Assembly (NCBI GenBank): GCA_033032865.1
Contig: JAWHQI010000277.1
Location: forward strand, 2,202,501-2,266,500
Direction: 5' to 3'
DNA length: 64,000 bases
From: Dactylorhiza incarnata
Taxonomy: Eukaryota > Streptophyta > Magnoliopsida > Asparagales > Orchidaceae
In this document: piece after piece, positions 50,570-61,900 of the stretch
How the letters are laid out: the number at the start of each line of letters is the position of its first letter
How positions within the stretch are numbered: position 1 is the first letter of the stretch
Translations under genes and position numbers: made by a program
The notes under the pieces: generated by a model
Seen by the model: the letters and a program-made list of their open reading frames with translations, nothing else
What the model was told of the DNA's origin: nothing
The model's database searches: none

Positions 50570-52440
50570 AGTTGTTCATGAAAGCATCAGATCCCAGAAT
50601 ATTTATGGTTGTTGAAGAGGGACCCTATGTCCCCATAACTGGTTCAATGACTCCAACAACTCCTTCAGTCTCTAATACTTTGTCGTAGTTTACCAATGAA
50701 AATTTAGATCTGATAACTATGGATAAGAGAGCAAAATACATACTTGAAAATGCAATTAATGATTCTACATCTCAAAACTTAAGTCATTGCAAAACAGCAA
50801 AAGAAATGTGGGATTCCTTGGAGGTCTACATGGAGGGAACTGAAGAAGAAAACTCAAAGGGGAACACCAGAGAAAGGGCCATGGTTCTTGAGGGTGAAAA
50901 CTTAAGGAGTACCAAGGACAAGATCCCTATGATTCTGAATATCTCTGAAGACAATGAAGCTTCTGATGCAAGCACATCAGAATCGGATGACATTGTTAAA
51001 GAACTAGTACTCTCCACCAAGCAGTTCAAAAGGAAAATGCCTAGAAGAAGAAGAGACAGTCATGGGACATCCTCCTCAAACTCCAGAAGATCTGGTCATC
51101 ATGATAAGTCCAAATCTTCAAAGGAGGAAAGGTATAGCTCTAAACTCAATGAATTTGATTTGGCTAACTTAGTTTGTTGTCACTGCAAGAAGACAGGTCA
51201 CATGATTGTTGACTGCCCCTCCAAGAAGAAAGAATCTAAGAAGAGTGATGATAGAAGAAGTCTAAGGGACAAAAAGGAATTTGAGAAAGGAATCATTACT
51301 GAGAAAATCAAAACACTTAGTGATTCCGATTCAGATTTATCAGAAGCTAAGGAGGAAGCTCTCATTGGCTTCATGGTCATAACTGAAGAAATCCAGGATG
51401 ACAACACTTCTCCTGGGAAAATACTCATTAGAGTCCCTTTATCTGTCTTTGATTCTGAATCAATGACAGATTCTATGCATGAGAGTAAATGTGGATCTGC
51501 TTGCAATAGCATACCCTTAAGATCCCCACATGAGGTTGAATCTGAGCTAGTGCAGCATAATGAAGCCTTGTGGATTGCTTTGAAAAGAAGCAAAAAGCTT
51601 CTTATAGCTCAATCTAAGGAGTTAGCATCCCTAAAATCTGCCCAATCTGAGCTCCAAGGGATTGCAGAAAAGCTGACTGCTATGAGCAAAGAAATGGACA
51701 AACTCAAGGATGTCACAAAGCTCAAAAATGCTGAGTTGGGTCAGAAGAACAAGGTTATCAAGGACCTTGAGGAAATGTTATTGGCTGAGAAGAAAATTGT
51801 TGTCAGCTTCTCAATGCCCAAGACTGTCCTTCCCATTATTGACAAATTCTCTGCACCATTCAGAGGTGGTGTAGGATTTGGTAAAGAGGCAGTCAAGGGC
51901 AAGGCATCTGAGGCCCAGTATTCCTTCAAGGAGAAGCTATTGGCATCAAATTTCTTTGACCAGGAATTTGCATATGGTCATCTGACCAATGCCTGCTCTT
52001 CAAGAGGCAGTACATCCTCTAACACACATAGAAGAGCAGGTTTTGGGCTGAGTGCTTATAAAGCACCCCTTGAAGAGACTCAAGTGAAGAATCCAGGTTC
52101 TCATGTCCATGGATCTGCAGCATCAACACTCAAAAGTAAGGGAAAGGCAGCCCCCACCAAGCCTGTTCCCAAAGTGGTGAACCAAAAAGTGGTGAGACCA
52201 GCTCAACTACATACTCACCATTGTGAGGTTCACCCAAGGCCTGTTAGGTCAGCTATCTTCACTCCTGCCCACCAACATTTTCAGATGGTGAGGCATATGA
52301 GAAGATACAACAGGTATGAGTGTTGGTGTTGTGGAAAAATTGGTCATTTTGCACTGGACTGTTGGTTTAATCCAACAGTGCCCAATGCAAGAAGAATGCA
52401 GATCATTCAGAGGTGTAATATCTCAGTTTTATCCCCCTAA
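50570..52440 (+). CDS. SIRE-like gag protein, N-terminally damaged
   Basis: The uninterrupted frame starts at ATG 50719 and has 573 residues. In the same frame, sequence from about 50570 encodes a typical copia gag segment (MVVEEGPYVPI) up to a TAG near 50684, so the true start is lost. Gag binds RNA and forms virus-like particles. Seen in order are a UBN2-like remnant (AKEMWDSLEV, residues 27-36), apparently with an internal deletion of the usual central gag, a basic RRRRD tract, and a CCHC knuckle at C153-C156-H161-C166. An acidic stretch follows, then a long probable coiled coil (about 285-365), a Ser/basic region, and a second CCHC at C535-C538-H543-C548. It is followed after 60 bp by the protease remnant. 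Confidence 0.8.
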
Positions 52441-52500
52441 CAGAAACCTAGGACCCAAATCCAATTGGGTGCCTAAGGATAAGTAATCCTTTTTGCAGGT

Positions 52501-52695
52501 ATGTCAAAATGCCAATCCTTTTGGTATTTGGACAATGGTTGCTCCAGGCACATGGCTGGAGTAAATAGGCATACAGGAAAACTCAATTCACAGAAAATAG
52601 ACCTAAAGTTACACTTGGGGATTCAAACAAAAAGAATAGACATAAAAGACTATAAGCAGATAGGAAAAGGAATTTCCAAAAAAGATGGCAGGTGA
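52501..52695 (+). pseudogene. Copia protease N-terminal remnant
   Basis: CQSFWYLDNGCSRHMAG corresponds to the start of copia aspartic protease, in which Asp of D-(S/N)-G-C-S is catalytic. After about 30 residues the frame becomes unrelated Lys/Ile-rich sequence and stops at 52693-52695. The rest of pol has been deleted between here and about 52700-53200. Confidence 0.8.
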
Positions 52696-53234
52696 ACCTT
52701 CTTCTCCACAAACGGATGCCACTCAAACCCCAACACACCTCCCACAAGAAATTCAACCCTCTCCTGCTTCTACTGAGGGGGAGCCTCTAAGAAAAATGCA
52801 ACTGTGATGGAAAATGATCCAGCTCCTCAAGATGAGATGAAGAAGAATTTGAGTAACCCTCTCAAATCCCTGCAACAATGGAGGGGGAGTCCACTGCTCA
52901 ACTCACAGTGCAGTCCTCGCTTCCAAGGATAGAAGATGAGCACCATGCTATGTGGCTATCCAATGAAGTTAAACTTCACATGGGACGAGATACAATTGAC
53001 TATGGGATTGCTTATCAACATCCCATTGTGGAAAGCAGTCTCCCAGAAGGTCCATCAAATGAAGCAATACCAGAACCTATTCAAGAACAATATAAACAAC
53101 CTGACAGCTATCAAAGTTACCTTATGATGAATATACCAGTGGAAGTGGGAAGGTCAGGAAAAGCAAAAGACATCAGGTTGACTCTGAAGTACAAGAAGCT
53201 AAAAGGAAAAGATTGGAGAAGTAATACAGAATGA
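52696..53234 (+). pseudogene. Short frame between gag-protease and third coding region
   Basis: The 118-codon frame at 52878-53234 (MEGESTAQLTVQSSLPRIED...) and adjoining Thr/Pro-rich sequence resemble linker parts of a copia polyprotein, such as the integrase to reverse transcriptase spacer, but no catalytic motif is present. Just past it (53238-53325) the motif TCGACGA recurs at least six times. Confidence 0.4.
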
Positions 53235-53442
53235 AATGTTTCGACGACAAAATCCAAGTCTCGACGATATTACGGGAATCTCGACGAAAAAGTTAAAGTA
53301 ATCTCGACGACACTATCGACGACAAAAATGCACATCTTTGAGATACAACCCAGATACCTAATGTAATATTGGATCTTTAATCAGAGTCGTCTGATGGATT
53401 CTTAATCAGGACAAAAAGGTACGCGCCTCTTCATCTACTTCT

Positions 53443-53453
53443 AATATAAATAG
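53443..53453 (+). promoter_or_regulatory. Internal TATA box upstream of third coding region
   Basis: AATATAAATAG lies about 110 bp upstream of the ATG at 53560 and is followed by an untranslated-leader-like C/T-rich stretch. The position would allow a separate internal transcript for the third coding region. Inferred from sequence only. Confidence 0.5.
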
Positions 53454-53559
53454 AGTGAATGCTTAGGTCAAAAATTACACTTTCATTTGCCCAAAATCAT
53501 TTCCGCGACAAACCTCTGTTCCGTCTCCGACAATCATTCGTTCTCGATGTTCTGCTCCA

Positions 53560-55849
53560 ATGGCTCCCAAGAAGGAAGAATCTTCAATCATCTCCGGTTG
53601 TGAGCTTCTGAGAGAAGGATTCAACTCCTGTTCCGAAGAAATCAGGTCAGTATTTGTATTGGTAGAATCGGCAGGGCTGGAGTATCTGCTCTGCGAACCC
53701 TGTGCTCTCATGAACAGGGAGCTCCAAGAATTCTTTGATGAAGCGAGAATCAATAGTTCAGGGGTCATCCTAAAGTCTGCAGTGGCCGGAAAGAAGATCA
53801 AAATATCTGCCAAGAGCTTAGGAAAGCTTTGAGGATTCCAAGACTGGAGAAAGAAGTTGAAGAGGAAGATTTGACTGCTGAAGACCTTTCTGTTGGATAT
53901 GTCTGGTGTGGGCACAGTGGCAAAACCTATGGATCTATTAAAAGGGCAAAATTCAATCAGAAAGGAAAACTTCTTGCAGACATTGTAGGGAAAGTACTGT
54001 TGTGCAAGTTTGGCTCCCATGACAGGATCATTGTTTCAAAGAAGACAGACTGGAGAAAGTTTGTATTCCAAAGGATCAAGAACACTCTGAAGACCCCTTC
54101 ATTTGGAAGAATTATATCAATCCTCCTCCTGAATACCCTTGGGGATGTGGTGAAGAAAAACATGGGAGCACCTCTACATTATTCAAAGAGGTTGGATTCA
54201 AAAATGTTGGATAGATGGGTGAGAGTTATCTCCAAAACTCCTAAAGATGCCCAAACTGCTACAAAAGGAAAGAAAAAGAAAGCTGTGATAGTTGATAACT
54301 CAGAGGAGGAAGGGTCCTCTAGTAGTTCTGAAAGAGGAGCAACATCAATTCCAGACCAAAACCTGTCCAAGGTTTCTGAGGAAGAAGGAGCCTCATCTCT
54401 ACCAAACCCTGCTTTGACAGAGGGGGAGGTAGCTCTAAATCAAATAATCCCAGAGGATATGAGTGAACCTGCTAACACAGAGGTTTTTGAAGAAAGAAGA
54501 AGCCCTTTTTGGGAAGTGATCCAGTTGAGGGGGAGTTCCTGGTTGGAAGCTCAGCTCAAGACACTGAGAGAGTTGAGGGGGAGACCCATCCGGGGTGCTC
54601 TACCCTGGAGGATCAAGCTGAATGACCGGCAGCTGAGAAAGCAGTTCAGGAGAAGGATGCTCCAGAGAAGGTAACTGAAGACAATGTGCCAGAGAAGGAT
54701 GGAAGTTCTGATCCCCAGATTGGGCTTGACCTAGCTCTAATCCAAGGCAAGCAAGTGCTGGTGGAAGAAGATGAGCAGATGCATGTAGACTCTCCTGATC
54801 TTCTGGCTCAAGACAGTGCTCCGAGAGGTTCTCCGGAGGAAAATGCTGCTCCATAAGTAAATGTAGCTGGACCATCTACTGATCACTCAGGCTCCCTGTT
54901 TCACATGATCACAGCCTTGCTGAATGTTCAAAGAGAAAAGATAGAAAGGTTCATTTTACAGACTGTAGATGACCTAAGGAAAGAAATGACGGCTGAGCTG
55001 CAAACTGTGAAGGATGATATACACCATCTCAACACACAGCAAACTCATTTCTTTCACTTAGCAGCTCCAGCCATGGAACATGTTGGTGAGGAGATCAACA
55101 AGGTTGGACATCAGTCCCATCAGACCATCCAAAATCAAGGCACTATGACAAGGAATACTGAGCAAGCTCTTCGACAAATAGCAGGGTTTATGAATCAAGA
55201 CAGAGATCAAATTCTAAACAGAGTAAATGAAAATACTCAGACCCTAGATGAACATCTGCTAGAAGGAAATAACTTGGATGAGGCTGAACAACACCTACAT
55301 GAAAGAATAAATTTGGTACAAGTAGCTCTTGATGATCACATTGTTGAAGAAGTCCTAAAAGGGGAGAAGGCGATGATAAATGCTGGCTCAAATCAAGCCA
55401 TGTGGACTGTCAATCAAGTTAAGCAAGCTCTACAGAAGCCTCCCTCAGCTTTTGAGTTAGCAGAACCATCTGAGAGCACTGCCTCAGAAGTATATGGCAT
55501 TGAAATTGGAGAATCTGTCAATTCAAGAAAAAGGAAGAGGGTTCAGAGCAAAAGGTACAGGCAGAAGAGGTTGACAAAAATTGAGCAGGATCCACAGTCA
55601 TGCAAGTGGAGTACTAACTCTAGGACCCTGATCTCAGAAGCCTGGATGGAGTCTGGATACCCTCAAGATGGGTCAGAAAGAGTCTATTATTTTGCTGACT
55701 GGAATTTGCATTTAACTCAAATGGAGAAAAGGAGAAATCATAAACTAGCATTCCCTCATGGTTCTCCTTCTCCAAAGAAGATTCCAAAACCAATCAGCTT
55801 CTATGAAAGGCAGAGGAGAAAAGGAAAGGGAAGCAGCAGCAGGACCTGA
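53560..55849 (+). pseudogene. Third coding region of the SIRE-like element (plant transposon-protein-like, coiled-coil tail)
   Basis: Three open pieces appear to be one former protein of about 760 residues. 53560-53832 contains MNRELQEFFDEARI and leads by a one-base frameshift at about 53825 into 53829-54674. A second shift near 54600 leads into the frame of 54905-55849, which reads open backward except for a TAA at 54855. The N-terminal ~200 residues (MNRELQEFF..., KFVFQRIKN, ILLLNTLGDVVKKN) resemble the putative plant transposon protein domain found in large plant retroelements. The middle is Ser/Glu-rich. The C-terminal part has a long predicted coiled coil (about 54905-55380) and a basic SRKRKRVQSKRYRQKR stretch that could direct nuclear import. 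It lies where SIRE elements carry their envelope-like frame, but no signal peptide or membrane segment was seen. Function unknown. Confidence 0.6.
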
Positions 55850-56046
55850 AGATCATAGAATGTTTTGTTCAAAATTGATTTAGGCAAATGAATGGAATAT
55901 TTTTGTTCTAAAACATTATTCTCTATTTATATCATGTTGATAGAAGAATCATATAATACCTGCTGAATGTCTTCAAATTCATTTTCTATTTATCATTTGT
56001 CATTTATCATTGAAGTGAGTCATGACTTCTTCAAATAAAGGGATAT
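55850..56046 (+). other. Untranslated end before the 3' LTR
   Basis: AT-rich sequence ending CAAATAAAGGGATAT just before TGTTGGG. AAATAAAGGGA is a weak candidate for the polypurine tract that primes plus-strand DNA. Confidence 0.5.
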
Positions 56047-56329
56047 TGTTGGGAACAGTGCTCAGCAATGTTCCTGATTTGAAAAAGTGCTCAGATAAAT
56101 GATAAATGCACTATGTATTTGATGATATATTTTATTCATGACTGCAGAAAATAAACCATATATCCAGTAATTTTCTAAGTCCAAAATCATCAAGAAAGGC
56201 TAGACATATTATTGAGATGATATACATATCGTTGAGATGCATCAAAGCTACATCATTAGTATCAAGACAATAAAAGTAATGAAAATTAACTAAGTAAAAT
56301 ATCGTCTCAAGACGCAGCAGATGAATCGT

Positions 56330-56970
56330 TGAGAAAGATAACATATCGTCGAGACAGTTCCGACGATATCGTCTTGAAGAAAGTTTATCGTGGATAAAGC
56401 TAAGTTAAGATGTCTCGACGATATCGTCCTGAAGAAAATGTATAGTCCTGAAAGTTGAAGAAAGTTTATCGTGGATAAAGCTAAGATGTCTCGACGATGT
56501 CGTCTTGAAGAAGAGGTATAGCCTTGAAGGTTGAAGAAAGCTTATCGTGGATAAAGCTAAGTTAAGATGTCTCGACGATATCGTCCTGAAGAAAATGTAT
56601 AGTCCTGAAAGTTGAAGAAAGGTTATCGTGGATAAAGCTAAGATGTCTTGATGATGTCGTCTTGAAGAAGAGGTATAGCCTTGAAGATTAAAGACATAAC
56701 TCATTAAGTCATGAAGAAAGGTTCATGTAGACAGACATCGGTTTGAAACCTTATATCGTCTAGAAGATCAAGACGATATCGTCTTGAAGAAAGACTGTCA
56801 GCCTGATGAATAAGTCTAAGTCTTATAAAAAGAAATACCTCGACGATATCGTCTAGAAGAAGAAATATCGTTGAGATATCAAGTAGAGTCTTGAAGAAGG
56901 AAGTATGTCGACGATATCGTCGTGAAGAATATCTGTCGTTTGCATTGATCAAGACGATATCGGTTTGAAG
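56330..56970 (+). repeat. GACGATATCGTC palindrome array in the 3' LTR
   Basis: Same nine-site array as in the 5' LTR, near 56364, 56417, 56495, 56574, 56652, 56772, 56842, 56911 and 56952. A few sites are mutated, such as TGATGATGTCGTC near 56649. Confidence 0.9.
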
Positions 56971-58035
56971 GAATATTATCGCCTTGACAGTTGCAGAGCC
57001 GCACTTAATGCGCAAACGTTCTTGGAAATTAATATTCAAGGAATGTGCACGCCGCCTATCTTGCACACCAATCAAGGAGTAATAAATGATATATTCTCTA
57101 CAGAATATAGTCGTTGCACAGTATTTAATGAAAAATATTATTACTTCTATATTCTGCAAGTTCCAAGAACGGCAAGGCATTTATGATAATTTGTTCTGTC
57201 GTTTCTTTCAAATATTCTATCAGGCAATTTATGGAAGAATTCTGTAAAGGTTTTTTATGCAAAGTTATAGAGGAATATAAAAGAAAGGAATTGTTGACTT
57301 TACAAGTAAACTTGACTTTCTCACAACATATTGATTCTGATCAAGAAAAGAAAGAAAGAGCACAAGCAGAAAATCTTCATCACTTGGCTGAGAAGACAAG
57401 AAAGAATCTTCCTCTTGTACAAGAAGTGCATCTATCAACTAAGGAGAAGATTAAAAAGAAAGACTCAGTAATCCACAAGATCATTGTGTTTACATCTGCA
57501 AGAAGAAGAAGAACTGTTCTTCTCCAACAGCAAAACTTTTGTGTCATTTTGTAGGGTTCTTTGTGAACCTGAGTTTGTAAGATCTTGTGATAGATCTGAG
57601 ATTGGTAGGGTTATGTGTGAGCCTGAGTTTTGGTAAGATCTCAGTACAGATCTGAGTGTCTGGTAGGACTTGTAAAGTCTGAGAAAATTGTTGTAAGGTT
57701 TGTACAACCTGAGTGTGAGCTTTTCTGTGTGAAGGACGGAGGTAGGATCCTGTGTGATCTGGTTTGTAAGATCTGTTGTATAGTGAAAAGATCTGAGTTT
57801 TGGAGAAGTTGTCTAGTCTAGCACACTGTTAGATAGGTAGGAGGGACAGTGGACTACCTCTAGACACATTGTCTTATAGAGAACCACTATAAATCTTGTG
57901 TGCTTTCTGTGTTGCTCTTTGTTGTGATAGATAAACTTTAAAGTAGCAAAGAACATTGAAAACACCTAATCACCCCACCCCCACCCCCACCCCCCTCTAG
58001 GTGTAGATTATAGAAAACCCAAATCTTTCAAAACG

Positions 58036-58685
58036 CTCTGCACTTTCAAATCGAGGACGCCGCGTCTGGCTCGTTTGCACCAGCACCCTCCCTCTCGACC
58101 ATGACTCAGATCACGCACCCACCTGCGTATCCCATCTCGGATGAGACCAATCACGCCTGCTTGCCCACGCCCACCCGTCAGCACGTCGGATCAAGCCCAA
58201 CATCCCACCCATTCATTTCTGCATCCAACGAGTCAACTTAAGACGCAATCTAGCATGCCCTCCATCACCAACGACACCCTCCCTCTAAGTTGTCTGACCC
58301 ATACCTACCTTCGGACCCTACCGCCTGTGTGCTAAGCACTCCGAATCGGGCTTTCCTTCCCGCGGCCTCCACGTCCACCACCTCTGGAGTCTGGACGGCA
58401 CCCAAGCGGGGCTAGCGACCATCATAGATGAAGGTGGTCTTACACTCGCATAGGTCATGGAGTCCATCAAAAAGATGATGACAGACAAAGCAACACAGAC
58501 GGCTTAACAGCAAGCCTCCAAAGTTGCCTCCTGCATGGCCTTGACCGCCTGCATTAATGGCATGTGTCTGACGCCCCAATCAATATGTAACACTCCACTT
58601 GCAAATGTCGTATAATATGGGTCCGGTCGGGCCCCGCAACATACAAACTTCACAAGACGAATATTATAAAATGGTATAAAGAATT
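58036..58685 (+). mobile_element. Right part of the older retroelement; LTR-like TGTAACACTCC sequence
   Basis: 58036-58560 is C-rich leader or gag-like sequence continuing from 48367, with no intact frame; 58141-58335 is low-complexity. From about 58587, TGTAACACTCCAC...GGTCCGGTCGGGCCCC looks like the start of a plant LTR. It is cut at about 58688 by the copia insertion and seems to resume at 63201. Confidence 0.4.
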
Positions 58686-58827
58686 AATAGTTGAAATTAA
58701 TTATGATGTGTTTTTTCTTGTTATTTTATTTGACACTATATATATATGTATGCCCGGTTTAGGGCAACCTGGATTTCTTTGATCATCCGGTTCCACTTGG
58801 TATCAGAGGCAAGGAAATCATCCGCCG

Positions 58828-58930
58828 CTCGCCTCTCGCGTCCTCGCGCTCGACTCGCGTCCCGCTCGCCTCTCGCGTCCTCGCGCTCGACTCGCGTCCC
58901 TCCTCGCGCTCGACTCGCGTCCTCGTCCTC
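58828..58930 (+). repeat. 37-bp tandem repeat at the start of the copia coding region
   Basis: GCTCGCCTCTCGCGTCCTCG... (37 bp) occurs twice, at about 58828-58864 and 58865-58901, followed by a partial third. It lies between the primer-binding site and the first recognisable gag codons and reads in frame as Ser/Arg/Leu-rich residues. Confidence 0.85.
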
Positions 58931-58933
58931 GCC

Positions 58934-61900
58934 TTGGATGGCACAAATTACCTGGAATGGTCTAGGGCGGCTCAACATGCGATTCGCAGCCACCAGTTGT
59001 ATGGTCTTATTGATGGTACTATTGTTGAGCCATCACGTTCCGATCCCTCATGGCGCAAATGGGATGCGGACAACTCTTTGGTCGTCTCGTGGCTGCTTCA
59101 TTCGATGTCCCCTCAGGTGTATCGCAGCTATATGCTGTTGGACTCCGCATATGATATTTGGACGAGAGCCCGTGATACTTACTCCCAGGCAAGCAGTTCG
59201 ATGCAGGTATATGAGCTCACTCGCCGTGTTCTGGAATTGCGACAGGGGACTTTAACCGTTGCCGCCTACTACTCTGAGTTTGAGCGTCTTTATCAGGAGT
59301 TGGACTTCTTTAGTACCTTTACTGCTGCTTGTACGGTTGATGCGGTGGCCCTTCAGAAGGATAAAGACCGTTTCCGTGTTCATGTCTTCCTTATGGGCCT
59401 TAGCATGGAGTTTGATGTTGTTCGTCTGCACATCCTCCATCGTGAGCCCCTTCCCTCCCTTCGGGAAGCATTCAGCATGCTCCTCAGCGATGAGAATCGC
59501 CGTCGCACTCTTGGTTCTGCTACCGATCACTCTGCGCTGGCAAGTATGCCTCGTGGTCCTTCTCCTGTTTGTAGTCATTGCGGGAAGACAGGCCATGTCA
59601 AAAGCTCCTGTTTCCGTTTGCACCCGCACCTTGCTCCAAGTGGTCGGGGCTCTAGTACCCGTGGTAGAGGAGGGTACCGTGGTGGTGGTGGTGGTCGTCC
59701 TTCTGATGGCCGCTCTCAGTCTTCTGCTCACTCTACTGCCGTTCTGGATGATACTTCTGGAGGCCTGTCTACCACTGAGTTAGAGGCCTTCCGTCGCCTG
59801 TTGCGCTCTCACACTGACTCTGCTCCTGCTTCCGCCCATGCTGTTGTTGCCACTTCAGGTCTGTCCAGTGCTCATGCCGTGTCTTCCACACCCTCCGAAT
59901 GGATAATCGACTCAGGTGCGACCGACCACATGACTGGCTCTGCCTCAGGTTTTACCTCCTATACTCCCCTTTCTGGTCGTGATAAGGTTATTGCTGCCAA
60001 TGGCTCCCTCTCTGCCATTGCCGGTAAAGGGACAGTTTCATGTTCTCCTGACCTATCACTTTCCTCTGTTTTACATGTTCCTTCTTTTCCCAGAAATTTA
60101 CTCTCTATTAGTCACTTGACTAACTCCTTACACTGTTCTGTGACATTCTTTCCTGATGTTTGTGTTTTTCAGGATCTGGCTACGAGGCGGACACTTGGCA
60201 GTGGTAGGAATGTCGGCGGCCTGTACTTGCTGAACCAGTCTTCTCCCAGTGCCCTATCTTCCACCAGATCTCCGACCCTTGATGATCTTCGACGATGGCA
60301 TCAGCGCCTTGGCCACCCTTCTCCTTTATATCTTACGAAATTGTTTCCTGTTTTTTCTCATTTACTTCCGTCTTTTTCTTGTGATGCTTGTGAGCAATCT
60401 AACCATGTACGGTGTCGTTCTACTCATTTGTCTGTCCCTAGTCTGTATCCATTTGATGTTATTCACTCTGATGTTTGGGGTCCATCCCCTGTTCTCTCTT
60501 TATCTGGATTTAGATGGTTTGTGACGTTTATTGATTGCTACTCTCGCACTACTTGGCTTTATATGCTTAAAAAGAAAAGTGATGTTCTTTCTTGCTTTCA
60601 AAATTTTCATAAGATGGTGGTCCAACAATTCGGAGGCATAATACGTGTGTTACGTAGTGATAATGGTGGGGAATATGACGATCGCGGTGTCTTTGGGGCT
60701 TATCTTGCGGACCATGGTATAATTCATCAAACTACATGTGTCCACACCTCCACTCAAAATGGGGTGGCCGAACGGAAGAATCGGCAGTTGCTGGAGGTGG
60801 CCCGGTGTTTACTTCTTTCTATGCACCTCCCTAAATCCTATTGGGGGGATGCTGTTCTTACCGCCGCACATCTCATTAACCGCCTTCCGTCCCGTGCTCT
60901 CTCGTTTGCTACGCCTCTCTCTCGCCTTGAACAAAAACACATTGTCCACACCTCTCACCTTCACCCTCGTATCTTCGGCTCCGTGTGTTTTGTTCATGTC
61001 CATACCCCGCATCGTGATAAACTTGATGCGCGGTCCCTTCGCTGTGTTTTTGTTGGGTATTCCTCTACCACCAAGGGGTATCGATGTTATCACCCTCCGA
61101 CCCGTCGGTATTATTGCACCGTCGATGTCACCTTTCGTGAGGGGGAGTCGTACTTTGGTCCTCGTCAGGGGGAGATGATTAGTACAGGTGCCGAGATGAC
61201 CGACTCCCCGCTTCCGATTTGTGCTCCTCCACCTTCTGTTCCTACTCCTCCGTCTGATCCTACTCCGCCACCTGCTCCTGTTCCTTCTACCTCCGCTCCT
61301 CCGATCATATATAAATACTCCCGTCGTCCCACGACTGTTGAGCATGTGCAGACTGAAGATGTCCCGCCAGTACCGGTGAATGCCTCCAACCCAGATTCTG
61401 ATGACGATCTCCATATTCCTCTTGCTCGCCTTATAGGTAAGAAGGGTAGCACTAAACATCCCATTGCCAACTACATTCGTTATGATCACCTTTCTCAGGC
61501 ACATCAAGCCTTTGTTTCTTCCCTCTCATCTATTGTTATTCCTAAGACATGGCAGGAGGCTGCTCAGATCCCTGAATGGAAAGCGGCAATGGAGGAGGAA
61601 TTGCGTGCCCTGGACAAGAATAAAACATGGCAGCTGGTGAGCCTTCCTCCAGGGAAGCGAACAGTCGGATCCCGTTGGGTGTTCACAGTTAAACAAAACC
61701 AAGATGGTGTTGTGGAGCGGTATAAAGCTCGTTTGGTGGCTCAGGGATATACCCAGGCCCAGGGCATTGACTACCAGGAGACCTTTGCTCCTGTTGCTAA
61801 GATGAATTCGATCCGTGTCCTTTTTTCTATTGCTGCAAGTCGTAGATGGGAACTACTTCAGCTAGATGTCAAGAATGCCTTTTTGAATGGTGATCTGGAG

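Larger units (their letters stand above)
48368..58030 (+). mobile_element. SIRE-like Ty1/copia retrotransposon lacking pol (9.66 kb)
   Basis: LTRs 48368-50397 (2,030 bp) and 56047-58030 (1,984 bp), both TGTTGGGAACAGTG to CCCAAATCTTTCA. The exact duplication AAACG flanks them at 48363-48367 and 58031-58035. The primer-binding site ATTGGTATCAGAGC follows at 50398. The interior holds a gag frame, the first residues of a copia protease (YLDNGCSRHMAG, about 52520-52560) and a third coding region at 53560-55849. Most of protease plus integrase, reverse transcriptase and RNase H are absent, so it is a nonautonomous LARD-like derivative. LTR similarity is high with several small indels. Confidence 0.9.

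Noticed and set aside
59252..61507. Long open frames antisense or out of frame to the copia polyprotein
   Set aside because: They overlap the 1,384-codon polyprotein, which carries all recognisable motifs.
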